Shown: positions 42,459 to 51,940 of the stretch, one piece after another
Layout: every line of letters begins with the position of its first letter
Position numbering within the stretch: the stretch's first letter is position 1
The notes under the pieces: model-generated
The model's input: the letters and a program-made list of their open reading frames with translations, nothing else
Database searches by the model: none
What the model was told of the DNA's origin: nothing
Source of the DNA: Thermosipho atlanticus DSM 15807
Lineage (GTDB): Bacteria > Thermotogota > Thermotogae > Thermotogales > Fervidobacteriaceae
NCBI RefSeq assembly: GCF_900129985.1
Contig: NZ_FQXN01000004.1
Location: forward strand, 124,001-188,000
Direction: 5' to 3'
DNA: 64,000 bases
Translations under genes and position numbers: made by a program

Positions 42459-43433
42459 TTAGAATTTTAAATCAACATAAAAGCTTTTAAAATCCGAGTC
42501 GAAACCAAAACTTACTCTCCAATCTTTTTGACCGTATCCAATTTTTATAGAAATGTTTTTAATATCTATAGGTTTAGAAAAGTCATAATATGCTTCAAAA
42601 GAATAACCAATTGGTTTAAAATATGAATACCCAACAATTGGGCCGTTGTACATACCTTCATTATTATACCCCAAATTATATCCAAATACAATTGAATTAA
42701 AATGATCAAGTTTAATATATGTTTTTTCTGTAAGTTCAAAGACAAAATTAGTACCTGAAGATAACTGGGTTATTAGTTTTGGAGATATATCAAAATATAG
42801 TTGACCTAAAATATCAAAGATTGTTCCAACTTCTAATGTTATATTTATACCATCAAGATTATTAACAAACCCGGCCTGTAAATAATATACTCCTCTGTCT
42901 AAAAGTGAAATATTTTCACTTATTTTTTTTGAAGCTGCAATTACTTTCTCAGCGTATTCCAAGCCTTTCTTTTTCATTTCTTTATCTTTATTAAAATTTG
43001 TTTCACCTACGTTATAAATTGCAAGAGCAGTTGAAATATCACCATACTTTTCATAGTAAAATCTTAACATACGGTCAGCTCCAAGTAGTGCTTGAAATGG
43101 ATTCCAAGCATTTACAACACCAAAGTCTTTTGCTGTGTCTGGTTTGAATTGTGCAATTCCCATAGCACCAACGTAAGATAAAGCATGAATGTTGAAACCA
43201 GATTCAATGTATGCAAGGCCTTTAATGATATTTGGATATCTCATTGTTTCAGTAAATGTATCGAATGAAACAATTTTGTAAATAATTGGGTAATATATGG
43301 AAATTTTTCCTCCATTAGTATAAAATTGAATTTGCATACCAGGTTTTGTTTCGGTTAAAAAATTTATTGGGTCGTTTAGTAAACCGAACAGTAAGGATGG
43401 AAGCAGTATAAGTATAAAAAACAATTTTTTCAT
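42459..43433 (-). CDS. Lytic transglycosylase (SLT) with beta-rich C-terminal domain
   Basis: 324-aa exported protein with a signal peptide (about 1-17). Residues 50-170 form a lysozyme-like SLT domain with catalytic Glu77 in AYIESGFN, GAMGIAQFKP and AIYNVGETN; this cleaves the MurNAc-GlcNAc bond of peptidoglycan. Residues 175-324 are unlike usual SLT proteins: alternating hydrophobic and polar residues with many Tyr/Phe, and a terminal Phe (YVDLKF), as in outer-membrane beta-barrels. It may be tethered to the outer envelope. First gene of the minus operon down to the nucleosidase. Confidence 0.87.
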   Translation of the reverse strand: MKKLFFILILLPSLLFGLLNDPINFLTETKPGMQIQFYTNGGKISIYYPIIYKIVSFDTFTETMRYPNIIKGLAYIESGFNIHALSYVGAMGIAQFKPDTAKDFGVVNAWNPFQALLGADRMLRFYYEKYGDISTALAIYNVGETNFNKDKEMKKKGLEYAEKVIAASKKISENISLLDRGVYYLQAGFVNNLDGINITLEVGTIFDILGQLYFDISPKLITQLSSGTNFVFELTEKTYIKLDHFNSIVFGYNLGYNNEGMYNGPIVGYSYFKPIGYSFEAYYDFSKPIDIKNISIKIGYGQKDWRVSFGFDSDFKSFYVDLKF

Positions 43434-43498
43434 GTTTTTCCCCCCTTAACAATATATTACCATAAATTTTAAAGCAATTTATTGTATGAGGTGTGAAA

Positions 43499-44065
43499 AT
43501 GGATTGGAAAGTAAAGGTAAAAGATGTAATTGCTAACAAGAGAATGAAATTGGAAGGTTTTTATGAAAGAGAATATATGGATTTTCATACAGGAACCTAC
43601 AAAGTAATTGAAGGTAAGTTTTATGTTAAAATTTCTTTAGTATACTCAGATGGAACAATAATTGTAGGTGGATTTGTTAAAGGAAAAGTCGAAAGACCCT
43701 GTGATAGGTGTCTTGAGTTATCTATATTAGAAATAAATGGAACAATCGAAGGAATATACGACTTGAAAAATGAACCAAATTTTAAAGATTCTGAAATGGA
43801 AAATTTAAAAAATGTGATATACTATAAAGGCGACGTGATAGATTTAGAAGATAGAATAATTGAAGCGCTGGTTGTAAGTGCACCAGATGTATTTCTTTGT
43901 AAAGAAGATTGTAAAGGATTGTGCCCGTTTTGTGGAGAAAATTTGAATAAAAATCCTGGGCACAAATGTCCTGAAAAAGAAAGATTTGAAGAAGAATTTG
44001 TAGATGTTAGGTTTAAAAAGTTAATGAAATTAAAAGATGAATTGAAAAACAACAACAATAATTAA
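43499..44065 (+). CDS. DUF177/YceD-family protein
   Basis: 188-aa DUF177 (YceD) protein, a family affecting 23S rRNA accumulation and usually encoded just before rpmF, as here. Zinc-type cysteines are seen at CDRC (middle) and CKEDCKGLCPFCG (C-terminal). Start ATG at 43499, 6 nt after GAGGTG; an earlier in-frame GTG at 43493 directly abuts that box. rpmF follows after 30 nt. Confidence 0.9.
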   Translation: MDWKVKVKDVIANKRMKLEGFYEREYMDFHTGTYKVIEGKFYVKISLVYSDGTIIVGGFVKGKVERPCDRCLELSILEINGTIEGIYDLKNEPNFKDSEMENLKNVIYYKGDVIDLEDRIIEALVVSAPDVFLCKEDCKGLCPFCGENLNKNPGHKCPEKERFEEEFVDVRFKKLMKLKDELKNNNNN

Positions 44066-44095
44066 ATTAAAAAAGGAATTAAGAGGAGGGATATT

Positions 44096-44278
44096 ATGGC
44101 AGTTCCAAAACAAAAAAGGTCAAGAAGTAGAACACATCACAAAAGAGCAAAAATTTACAAAGCATTTTCTGTGCCAGTATCAGTTTGTCCAAATTGCGGT
44201 GCGCCAAAACTTCCCCATAGAGTATGTTTGAGTTGCGGGTACTACGGTAAAAAACAGGTGTTTGAAGTCGCACAATAA
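44096..44278 (+). CDS. rpmF: Ribosomal protein L32
   Basis: 60-aa L32 of the large ribosomal subunit. The basic N-terminus MAVPKQKRSRSRTHHKR and the four-cysteine zinc ribbon CPNCG...CLSCG mark the zinc-containing form. Start ATG after AGAGGAGGG. plsX begins 2 nt after its stop, the common rpmF-plsX pair. Confidence 0.98.
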   Translation: MAVPKQKRSRSRTHHKRAKIYKAFSVPVSVCPNCGAPKLPHRVCLSCGYYGKKQVFEVAQ

Positions 44279-44280
44279 TC

Positions 44281-45282
44281 ATGAGAAAGATAGCAATTGA
44301 TATAATGGGAGGAGACAATGCGCCAGCGGAAATACTTGCTGGCGCCCTTTCTTTTGCAAAAGATAACCCTGAAGTAAAACTTTATTTGGTGGGGCTAGAA
44401 GAAAATTTCAAAGATATTGATATACCATCTAATTGTGAAAAGGTTATAACAAATGATTTTTTGCCAATGGATATAAAGCCAACTGAAGCAGTAAGAAGAC
44501 GCAATAGCACAATGTATTTGAGCTGTAAATTGGTGAAAGATGGAATAGCCGATGGAGTTGTAAGTGCAGGTAATACAGGTGCTTTACTTGCTTGTGCAAC
44601 TTTTGTAGTTGGAAGAATTAAGGGAATAGATAGGCCAACACTTGCCGTTCCGATACCTTCATCAAATGGTTTTTGTGTTATGGCAGATGCCGGTGCTAAT
44701 ATTGATGTTAAGCCTTCAAATTTACTTCAATTTGGAATTATGGCTGTAGAGTATGCTAAAATACTGGGAAAAGAAAATCCTAAGATTGGGCTTTTAAACG
44801 TTGGAACGGAAGATAATAAAGGGACCGAAAGAGAAAAAGAAGCTTTTGCAATGTTAAAGAATGTTTTTAAGGACCAGTTTATAGGAAACATTGAAGGAAA
44901 TGATATAAATACGGGAAAAGTTGACGTAGTTATTGCAGACGGTTTTGCTGGAAATGTTGCAATGAAAACCATGGAAGGTGTTGCAAAACTTATAACTGGT
45001 CTTATTAAAAATGAAACGAAGAAGAATATCGTAAGTATTTTAGGTGCACTTTTGATGAAGCCTGTATTTAATAAACTGAAGGAAAAGGTGGACCCGAGAA
45101 AATACGGAGGTACGTTCTTTATAGGTGTAAAAGGTGTGGTAGTAAAAGCACATGGTAATTCTGATAGAATAGCTATTTATAATGCTTTAAAAGTTGCTAG
45201 TAAGGGTATTGAAGAGGAACTTCCGGAGAAAATAAGGGGGGCCATTGAAAATGTGTGGAATAGTAGGAATAGTAGGAACTGA
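44281..45282 (+). CDS. plsX: Phosphate acyltransferase PlsX
   Basis: 333-aa PlsX, which makes acyl-phosphate from acyl-ACP in the first step of bacterial phospholipid synthesis; the plsY gene is at 60.8 kb. The N-terminal IAIDIMGGDNAPAEIL and later ADGFAGNVAMKTMEG and GGTFFIGVKGVVVKAHGNS are signatures. Start ATG at 44281. It overlaps glmS by 32 nt. Confidence 0.97.
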   Translation: MRKIAIDIMGGDNAPAEILAGALSFAKDNPEVKLYLVGLEENFKDIDIPSNCEKVITNDFLPMDIKPTEAVRRRNSTMYLSCKLVKDGIADGVVSAGNTGALLACATFVVGRIKGIDRPTLAVPIPSSNGFCVMADAGANIDVKPSNLLQFGIMAVEYAKILGKENPKIGLLNVGTEDNKGTEREKEAFAMLKNVFKDQFIGNIEGNDINTGKVDVVIADGFAGNVAMKTMEGVAKLITGLIKNETKKNIVSILGALLMKPVFNKLKEKVDPRKYGGTFFIGVKGVVVKAHGNSDRIAIYNALKVASKGIEEELPEKIRGAIENVWNSRNSRN

Positions 45283-47056
45283 ATTTAATGTAGGGGAACT
45301 CATTGATGATTTACAAAAATTAGAATATAGAGGTTATGATTCCGCAGGAATTGCATACATTTGTGATGGAACAATTAGTGTTACTAAATCTTTGGGAAGA
45401 ATAAAAAATCTTAGGGAGAAGATAAAACCTGTTAGATCACTTGCAGGGATTGCACATACAAGATGGGCAACACACGGTGCTCCAAATGATATTAATGCCC
45501 ATCCTCATACTGATTGTACCGGTAAAATTGCCCTTGTTCACAACGGAATAATTGAAAATTATGTTGAATTGAGAGAGTTTTTAAAGAGTCGAGGACATGA
45601 GTTCAAATCGGAGACCGATACGGAAGTAATTGCCCACCTTATAGAAGAACATTTTGATGGTGATTTGTATAAAGCTGTTTTAATGACGGTAAAAAAGTTA
45701 AAAGGTGCATATGCAATTGCGGTAATGCATGCTGATTTTCCAAATTTACTTGTAGCTGCAAGAAAAGGTAGTCCACTTGTAATTGGTAAAGCACCTGACA
45801 GACTTATTTTAGCTTCAGATGTCACTCCCATAATTAAATACACTAAAGATGTGGTGTTTTTAGAAGAAGGAGATTTAGCAATTTTAAAAGACGGGGAATT
45901 TAAAATAACTGATTCAAATGGGAATCTCGTATTGAGAAAAATTTACCACATAGATTGGGATGAAGCAGCTGCAGAAAAGTCCGGATACAAACATTTTATG
46001 ATCAAGGAAATTTACGAAGAGCCTGAAGCAATTGAAAGTGCATTAGTTGGAAGGGTAACTTTAGATGGTCCAGTATTACATGAGTTGAAAGAGTTTGATT
46101 TAGAAAACGTTGAAAAAATAAAATTAGTTGCTTGTGGAACAAGTTATCATGCAGCTTTAGTTTTTAAATACTTTGTTGAAAAGTATGCAAATATAGATAT
46201 AGAAGTTGATGTGGCTTCGGAATTTAGATATCGAAACATATATGTTGATGATAAAACATTAGTAGTTGCAATATCTCAATCAGGTGAAACTGCAGATACG
46301 CTTGAGTCGGTTAGAATTGTGAAGAAAAAAGGTGCAAAAGTAGTTGCAATTTCAAATGTTGTAGGTTCAACTATTACAAGAGAAAGTGATGTAACGGTTT
46401 ACATGAACGCTGGCCCTGAGATAGGAGTAGCTGCAACAAAAACATATGTGAATCAATTAGTTGTTTTGTACTTGCTTGGTATGGAGATTTTGAAAAAGAA
46501 AGGTATATGGAACGAAGATTTAGAAAATGACTTTGAATTTTTGAAAAGATCCCCAAATTTATTTAGAAAATTACTTGAAGATTTCAAAATTGATGAGCTT
46601 GCTTCATATTATAAAAATTACAATCATTTTATGTACATTGGACGTGGAATAAATCATCCTACTGCACTTGAGGGTGCTTTGAAATTGAAAGAAATAAGTT
46701 ATATAAATGCAACTGCTTATCCAGCAGGTGAGTTAAAGCACGGTCCAATAGCTCTGCTTGATCCAAAATTTCCAGTGTTTGCTATTGCACCGCAAGGGTA
46801 TTTATATGAAAAGATAAAGAGTAATATTGAAGAATCAAAAGCAAGAAAAGCAAGAATTATTGCAATAACAAACGAGGGTAATGAAGATCTATTAAAGATA
46901 GTTGATGATATAATTTACGTACCAAAAGCACCTGATGATATGTATCCTTTAATTATGTCACCTGTAATTCAGATGTTTGCATACTTAATAGCCGATATGA
47001 GAGGATATGATCCTGATAAACCTAGGAACTTAGCAAAAAGTGTTACTGTAGAATAA
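45251..47056 (+). CDS. glmS: Glucosamine-6-phosphate synthase
   Basis: 601-aa glutamine:fructose-6-phosphate aminotransferase, making glucosamine-6-phosphate for cell-wall amino sugars. Cys2 (Cys1 after Met removal, MCGIVGIVG) is the glutaminase nucleophile; residues about 1-220 are the class II glutaminase, followed by two SIS domains (about 280-420, 450-590), and the C-terminal KSVTVE that enters the active site. The start at 45251 is required for an exposed Cys; TTG at 45245 would mask it. No glmS ribozyme is possible inside plsX and none was seen. Confidence 0.97.
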   Translation: MCGIVGIVGTEFNVGELIDDLQKLEYRGYDSAGIAYICDGTISVTKSLGRIKNLREKIKPVRSLAGIAHTRWATHGAPNDINAHPHTDCTGKIALVHNGIIENYVELREFLKSRGHEFKSETDTEVIAHLIEEHFDGDLYKAVLMTVKKLKGAYAIAVMHADFPNLLVAARKGSPLVIGKAPDRLILASDVTPIIKYTKDVVFLEEGDLAILKDGEFKITDSNGNLVLRKIYHIDWDEAAAEKSGYKHFMIKEIYEEPEAIESALVGRVTLDGPVLHELKEFDLENVEKIKLVACGTSYHAALVFKYFVEKYANIDIEVDVASEFRYRNIYVDDKTLVVAISQSGETADTLESVRIVKKKGAKVVAISNVVGSTITRESDVTVYMNAGPEIGVAATKTYVNQLVVLYLLGMEILKKKGIWNEDLENDFEFLKRSPNLFRKLLEDFKIDELASYYKNYNHFMYIGRGINHPTALEGALKLKEISYINATAYPAGELKHGPIALLDPKFPVFAIAPQGYLYEKIKSNIEESKARKARIIAITNEGNEDLLKIVDDIIYVPKAPDDMYPLIMSPVIQMFAYLIADMRGYDPDKPRNLAKSVTVE

Positions 47057-47062
47057 TAAAAC

Positions 47063-47090
47063 AACCCCCCATTAAAAATGGGGGTTAATT
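47063..47090. terminator. Bidirectional terminator between glmS and moaB
   Basis: AACCCCC-ATT paired with AATGGGGGTT, followed by T-rich sequence on the plus strand and preceded by A-rich sequence usable on the minus strand. Confidence 0.8.
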
Positions 47091-47091
47091 T

Positions 47092-47574
47092 TTATTTTCC
47101 ACATTCAACATTTGAACCTTTAATTTTTTCAACTGCGTGTGGAATTGCAGGCAGCAAAACGTTCAAGTTTTCCTTTACCGCTTTGGGACTACCCGGTAAA
47201 TTTATAATCAAAGTTTTGTTTGCAATACCTACAATAGCTCTTGAAAGCATACCATGGGGTGTATGTTTTAAAGCTTCTACTATCATTGCTATTTCCATTC
47301 CGTATATTCTTCTTTCAATTACTTTTAAAGTTGCTTCAGGGGTGACATCCCTTGGAGTTAATCCTGTGCCTCCTGTAGTTAAAATAACATCAATATCTTT
47401 TTTTACTAAACTATTTAATTCATTTTCTATTAATTTTTCATCGTCAGGTAAAATTTTATAACCAACTAGTTTTCCATTTATTTTATTCATTAGTTCCTGG
47501 ATAACCTTTCCACTTATATCCTCTCTTTCGCCTTTAAAGCCTTTATCACTTAACGTTAATACAAAGTATTTCAC
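47092..47574 (-). CDS. moaB: Molybdenum cofactor adenylyltransferase MoaB/Mog
   Basis: 160-aa MoaB/Mog-fold protein that adenylates molybdopterin before metal insertion. LTTGGTGLTPRDVTPEA and NLPGSPKAVKENL are the family motifs. It overlaps moaC by 4 nt. In organisms using tungsten MoaB commonly takes the Mog role. Last gene of a seven-gene minus operon. Confidence 0.93.
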   Translation of the reverse strand: MKYFVLTLSDKGFKGEREDISGKVIQELMNKINGKLVGYKILPDDEKLIENELNSLVKKDIDVILTTGGTGLTPRDVTPEATLKVIERRIYGMEIAMIVEALKHTPHGMLSRAIVGIANKTLIINLPGSPKAVKENLNVLLPAIPHAVEKIKGSNVECGK

Positions 47575-48050
47575 TTCTTTTCACTCCTTTTAAAGTTCCC
47601 ACTTTTTCCTCCAGATTTCTCAAGTAAATAAATTTCTTTGATCTCCATTTCTTTGTCAATAGATTTACACATATCGTATATTGTTAATGCAGCAATACTG
47701 ACAGCAGTTAAAACTTCCATTTCCACTCCTGTTTGTGAAAATGTTTTGGCTGTTGAAAAGATTTCTATGTTATCTTTGTTTATTTTAAATTCTATATCTA
47801 TGTTAGATATAAAAATGTTATGACACATTGGAATAAGTTCGGAAGTTTTTTTTGCCCCCATAATGCCTGCAATTTTTGCAGTGGTTAAAACATTACCTTT
47901 TTTTATTTCTTCATTTACTATTGCTTTGATTGTTTCTTGTTTCATAAATATTTTTCCGTATGCTTTTGCTATTCTTAAAGAGGGTTCTTTATTAGAAACA
48001 TCAACCATACGTACATTGCCATCTTTACCTAAATGTGTTAATTCTTCCAT
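47571..48050 (-). CDS. moaC: Cyclic pyranopterin monophosphate synthase
   Basis: 159-aa MoaC, which with MoaA turns GTP into cyclic pyranopterin monophosphate. Seen are the N-terminal MVDVSNKEPSLRIA, the LIPMCHNI motif with its active-site His, and EMEVLTAVSIAALTIYDMCK. Only 1 nt separates it from moaA. Confidence 0.95.
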   Translation of the reverse strand: MEELTHLGKDGNVRMVDVSNKEPSLRIAKAYGKIFMKQETIKAIVNEEIKKGNVLTTAKIAGIMGAKKTSELIPMCHNIFISNIDIEFKINKDNIEIFSTAKTFSQTGVEMEVLTAVSIAALTIYDMCKSIDKEMEIKEIYLLEKSGGKSGNFKRSEKK

Positions 48051-48051
48051 A

Positions 48052-48993
48052 TTATCCCCCCATTTTATGCATAGGTATTGTTTTTTCTATTTCATTAAAA
48101 TAATGTTTTTCAGGTTTTTTGTTTATCGCAAATTTGATTCTTTCTTTTAATTTTTCTTCATCGTGAATTACGTCTTTTAAGGAGATATGATAGTCAAAGG
48201 CTAGACAAGGATATATTAAGCCATTTGCCGATATCCTAATTTTGTTGCAGGAATAACAAAAATTATGTGTCATTGCTGATATAAATCCAATGTATGAGTT
48301 TAATTCTTTGATTAAGAAATACCGTGAAGGTCCAAAACCGAGTTTTTTTGTTATGGGAATAAGTGTATATTTTTCCTTAATTTTTGATTTTAGATTGTCT
48401 TCACTAACAAAGTTTTCTTCTTTGTAACTGTTTCCTACAGGCATTAATTCAATGAATCTAATGGGAACTTCAATTTTTGAAGCAAATTCAATTAAATCGA
48501 AAATTTCATTGAAATTAATTTTTTGAACAACGGTGTTTATTTTTACATTCATTCCTAAACTTACAGCTTTTTCCAACCCTTCTAAAACATTTTTTAAATC
48601 ATCTCTTTTTGTGATTTTTCTGAAGGTTTCCCTATTTAAGGAATCAAGACTAATATTAATATTTGTGAGACCGTTTTCTTTTAAATCTTTTAAAAGAAAT
48701 GATAAAAGGGAACCATTTGTTGTCATACTAAAGTTTCCAAAATATTTTTTTAACATTTTTGCGATTTCTACAATGTCAGGTCTTAAAGTAGGCTCTCCAC
48801 CGGTTATCCTAATGTGTTTAATTTTCATTTCTTTTAGAACTTTTATTAATGTTTCTAATTGTCTTAGATTTAAAAGTTCATCATTAGGTAAAAATTCTGC
48901 ATTTTCATCCATGCAGTAGTTGCATCTGAAATTACATTTGTCTGTAACTGATAATCTAACGTAATTTATGTTCCTTTTGAATTTATCAATCAT
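48052..48993 (-). CDS. moaA: GTP 3',8-cyclase (radical SAM)
   Basis: 313-aa radical SAM enzyme, first step of molybdopterin synthesis. The SAM cluster is CNFRCNYC (Cys20, Cys24, Cys27); ITGGEPTLRPD binds SAM; the second cluster cysteines are in NFCYSCNKIRISANGLIYPC. It ends in GG, the flexible C-terminal tail needed for activity. The frame is open 71 codons upstream but that part is antisense-like and lies in the permease gene; ATG at 48993 follows a GAGGT box. Confidence 0.95.
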   Translation of the reverse strand: MIDKFKRNINYVRLSVTDKCNFRCNYCMDENAEFLPNDELLNLRQLETLIKVLKEMKIKHIRITGGEPTLRPDIVEIAKMLKKYFGNFSMTTNGSLLSFLLKDLKENGLTNINISLDSLNRETFRKITKRDDLKNVLEGLEKAVSLGMNVKINTVVQKINFNEIFDLIEFASKIEVPIRFIELMPVGNSYKEENFVSEDNLKSKIKEKYTLIPITKKLGFGPSRYFLIKELNSYIGFISAMTHNFCYSCNKIRISANGLIYPCLAFDYHISLKDVIHDEEKLKERIKFAINKKPEKHYFNEIEKTIPMHKMGG

Positions 48994-48998
48994 GTTTA

Positions 48999-49775
48999 CT
49001 ACCTCGATTCTGTGTATTTCCAAATATTTTGAACAATTCTTATAATTACGAAAATAATCATGGATATGATAAATATCAAGGCTGTTAAAGCTAACGCTTG
49101 GTTTAATCCATATCCTTGAAATTTGTCGTATGTTAAAACAGATAATGTCATTGGATAGTACGCTAAAATAGCAACAGCTCCAAATTCTGAAATACCTCTT
49201 GCCCACATTAATAAAGATCCAGTTATCATTTCGTGTTTAACTAAAGGAAGGGCAACGTAAAAAAAAGATTTAAAAGGAGTTGCCCCTAAAGAACGTGCAA
49301 CTTTTTCATACCTTATATCAACCTTTTTAAATCCATCCTTTACAGAACTAACATATATACTAAAACTAAGAAATCCCATTGCTGCAACAATACCCCAAAA
49401 TGTCTGAACAAACGATATACCAAATATACTTGCGCCTTTGCCAATTAAGGAAGCCCTTCCTAGCGTTAGTAATAAAGCAATACCTGCAGCTGTGTGTGGA
49501 ATAGTTTGCGGAATATCTACAATTGCTTCTAGAAAAGATTTTAAGGGGAAATTATATCTCGCTACAAAGTATGCAAATGGTGTACCAAAGAAAATAGCAA
49601 TTAATGTGGCGATAAAGGCTGCTGAAAATGTTATTTTTACTGAAGTAATAAACTCCTTGCTTTTTGCAATTTCTATAAGTAGGTGATAATCTACATTTAA
49701 GAAAACTGTCAAAAATGGTAATATTATACTCAAAACAAAGATTATGCTAATAATCATAACTAGGTACTTGAACAT
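48999..49775 (-). CDS. wtpB: Tungstate/molybdate ABC transporter permease
   Basis: About 258-aa inner-membrane permease with five to six helices. The EAA-loop region YEKVARSLGATPFKSFFYVALPLVK contacts the ATPase. The SBP in the same operon is of the WtpA type, so tungstate is the likelier ion. ATG at 49775 lies 10 nt from AGGAG; an upstream in-frame GTG at 49781 at 4 nt is possible. It overlaps the ATPase gene by about 29 nt. Confidence 0.87.
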   Translation of the reverse strand: MFKYLVMIISIIFVLSIILPFLTVFLNVDYHLLIEIAKSKEFITSVKITFSAAFIATLIAIFFGTPFAYFVARYNFPLKSFLEAIVDIPQTIPHTAAGIALLLTLGRASLIGKGASIFGISFVQTFWGIVAAMGFLSFSIYVSSVKDGFKKVDIRYEKVARSLGATPFKSFFYVALPLVKHEMITGSLLMWARGISEFGAVAILAYYPMTLSVLTYDKFQGYGLNQALALTALIFIISMIIFVIIRIVQNIWKYTESR

Positions 49776-50412
49776 TGTCACTCTTCTCCTTTTTTAGTGT
49801 ACTATGAACAATTCTGTACACTGCACAATCCCCGATTATTTCACTTTTATCGTGAGTTACGTGAATACAAATTAGATTATATTCCTGACATAACTGGTGT
49901 AGCAATTCCAAAATTTCCATCTTTATATCCTGATCCAACGCTGATAAAGGTTCATCAAGTAATAATATTTTTGGTTTGGTTACTAGTGCCCTTGCTAAAG
50001 CAACTCGCTGTTTTTCCCCGCCAGATAAATTTTGGACTTTTCTATTTAATATATGTGAAATATTGAACCTGTTTACGATATAGTTGAAAAATGTTGGATC
50101 TTTAATTTTTTTCATTTTTAAGCCAAATTCTATGTTTTTTTTGACATTTAAATGTGGAAATAAATGATAATTTTGATACATAAAACCTATATTTCTCTTT
50201 TCAGGCGGAAGAATCGAAATATCTTGGTTATTAAATAATATTTTACCAGTCTTTAGAGTAACAAATCCAGCAATGGCTTCAAGTAACAATGTTTTCCCCG
50301 AACCAGTAGGTCCTAATATATAAACGTATTCACCTGGATTTACTTTTAAATTATTTACATAAAGTTTGAAATTACCAACTTCAATTTTTAAATTTTGAAT
50401 TTGTAATTCCAA
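49747..50412 (-). CDS. wtpC: Tungstate/molybdate ABC transporter ATPase
   Basis: 221-aa ATPase of the oxyanion importer: Walker A GPTGSGKT, signature LSGGEKQRVALARA, Walker B ILLLDEPLSALD, switch HVTHDK. It lacks the C-terminal regulatory domain of longer ModC proteins. The start codon is 1 nt past the SBP stop region; it overlaps the permease. Confidence 0.9.
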   Translation of the reverse strand: MELQIQNLKIEVGNFKLYVNNLKVNPGEYVYILGPTGSGKTLLLEAIAGFVTLKTGKILFNNQDISILPPEKRNIGFMYQNYHLFPHLNVKKNIEFGLKMKKIKDPTFFNYIVNRFNISHILNRKVQNLSGGEKQRVALARALVTKPKILLLDEPLSALDQDIKMEILELLHQLCQEYNLICIHVTHDKSEIIGDCAVYRIVHSTLKKEKSDNVQVPSYDY

Positions 50413-50413
50413 T

Positions 50414-51334
50414 TTAGAACCCCCATATTTCTTTCAACTCTTCTGGTAAGTTATCAGGATTATCTACCAATACGAACAGTTCCATACCATTTTCTTTGAA
50501 AATTTTTCTTCCTTTATCTGAATACATAAATTTTACAAATTCAATTGCCGCTTTTTTGTTTTGGGCATTTTTGAGAATAGTAAAGCTAAAATTGATGGGT
50601 TTACCAAAAATTTTCATGGGATTACCATCTTTACCTGGTACTTCTACGGATACTTTCTTATAATTTTCTTTATATTCATCTGAAGAGAGATTAATTTCAT
50701 CAGGAAGTTCTAAGTACTTTAGATTATATTGAAAGGCAACAGATTTATACAAAAATGCATAATCTAATTCACCTGCTTCCAGGTATGCAACAAGATCAAT
50801 TGATTTTTTAAGGATAAATTTATTTTTTGCATTTATAAATTTTTCAAATAACTCATTTTTTGAATAAAAATCTTCAGCTAACTTCATTACCATCAACGTT
50901 CTATATCCTGCAGGATCTAGATCAGGATTTGAATGGCCAAATAAGACTCCTTTTTTGAAAATTATTTCATACCAGTTATTTTTGTTTATTAAATCACAGT
51001 ATTTTGACTTGTTCGTGTATGCAAGAACGATACTATTGTTGGAAAATACCACATTGTAATTTGCATAATGATCATAAAGAAATTCAGGTATTATAGTATA
51101 ATCTGCTACAAAGGCAAGATCAGCTATTTGATGTAACTCAGTTATTTTCCTTGCAACAACTAAGCTACCTGCTGCTACTAGTTTTACATCTATTTTTGGA
51201 TATTCTTGTTCAAATGCCTTTGAAAGTTCGTGAAGAACATTTGTTAATGAACCTGCATGAAAAATTATCAGGTCTTCTGCGTAAATATTTAATATTACAA
51301 AGAATAATAACAGTAAAATAACACTTTTCTTCAT
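50414..51334 (-). CDS. wtpA: Tungstate/molybdate-binding protein (WtpA type)
   Basis: 306-aa periplasmic binding protein with a signal peptide cut near IYA-ED. Motifs FHAGSLTNVL at the N-terminus and FGHSNPDLDPAGYRTLM near residue 130 are those of WtpA, which binds tungstate and molybdate in octahedral form. Length is slightly under the archaeal WtpA. Start ATG overlapping the MOSC stop. Metal preference is inferred from the family and from the thermophile setting. Confidence 0.87.
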   Translation of the reverse strand: MKKSVILLLLFFVILNIYAEDLIIFHAGSLTNVLHELSKAFEQEYPKIDVKLVAAGSLVVARKITELHQIADLAFVADYTIIPEFLYDHYANYNVVFSNNSIVLAYTNKSKYCDLINKNNWYEIIFKKGVLFGHSNPDLDPAGYRTLMVMKLAEDFYSKNELFEKFINAKNKFILKKSIDLVAYLEAGELDYAFLYKSVAFQYNLKYLELPDEINLSSDEYKENYKKVSVEVPGKDGNPMKIFGKPINFSFTILKNAQNKKAAIEFVKFMYSDKGRKIFKENGMELFVLVDNPDNLPEELKEIWGF

Positions 51335-51786
51335 GCGCTTTGTTCCTCCTCAAGGTAGAATATAACTTCATCGTTGATTTTTATTTCTCCTCCTTTAATC
51401 ACTTTCAAAAATATTCCTTCAATTGGCATTATACATTTCCCTATTTTTTTGGAAATAGCACAAGACAGGTGACATTTTTTGCCAATTTGGGTAATTTCAA
51501 GTAAGGCATTGCCTATTTTGACCTTAGTTCCAATGGGGAACTTGTGAATTTCCCCGTTTTTAATTGTAATGTTCTCTGCGAAATCTCCATAATTTATTTC
51601 ATAACCATATTTTCTCATCTTTTCAATACTTTCAGCTGAAAGCATCGATATTTGTCTGTGCCAATTCCCGGCATGGGCATCACCAATTATGCCCCAATTT
51701 TCTTTTAATATAGCTTTATCAACTGGTTTTTTTGTTTCACCTTTCTTTTCGGATATATTGATAGAAATAATATAGCTTTTGAACAA
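51331..51786 (-). CDS. MOSC-domain protein
   Basis: 151-aa MOSC domain protein, related to the C-terminal part of Moco sulfurase and probably handling sulfur or metal at the pterin cofactor. Seen are GIIGDAHAGNWHRQISMLS, the ENITI strand and a Cys in KKCHLSCAI. Start TTG at 51786 after GGAGGGAG. First gene of the minus operon; divergent from moeA. Confidence 0.88.
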   Translation of the reverse strand: MFKSYIISINISEKKGETKKPVDKAILKENWGIIGDAHAGNWHRQISMLSAESIEKMRKYGYEINYGDFAENITIKNGEIHKFPIGTKVKIGNALLEITQIGKKCHLSCAISKKIGKCIMPIEGIFLKVIKGGEIKINDEVIFYLEEEQSA

Positions 51787-51940
51787 GATACTCCCTCCAA
51801 ATTAAAAATTTCCTTTTTACTATTATATCACTGTATTGTTTATCAAAAATAGGTGTTTTTTGTAGAAAAACAATTATAGTATAATTATTTTAAACATTTT
51901 CCTGAATACTTAAAGATATTCAACAAAAGGAGGTTATCAT

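Noticed and set aside
45100-45250. glmS ribozyme upstream of glmS
   Set aside because: The region is coding sequence of plsX and no ribozyme-like core was seen.
48994-49206. 71-residue N-terminal extension of MoaA
   Set aside because: It lies within the permease gene; MoaA homology begins at the ATG at 48993.
51787-51940. Possible molybdenum-cofactor riboswitch before moeA or the MOSC operon
   Set aside because: The gap is only 154 nt, AT-rich, shared by divergent promoters, and shows no strong multi-stem fold.
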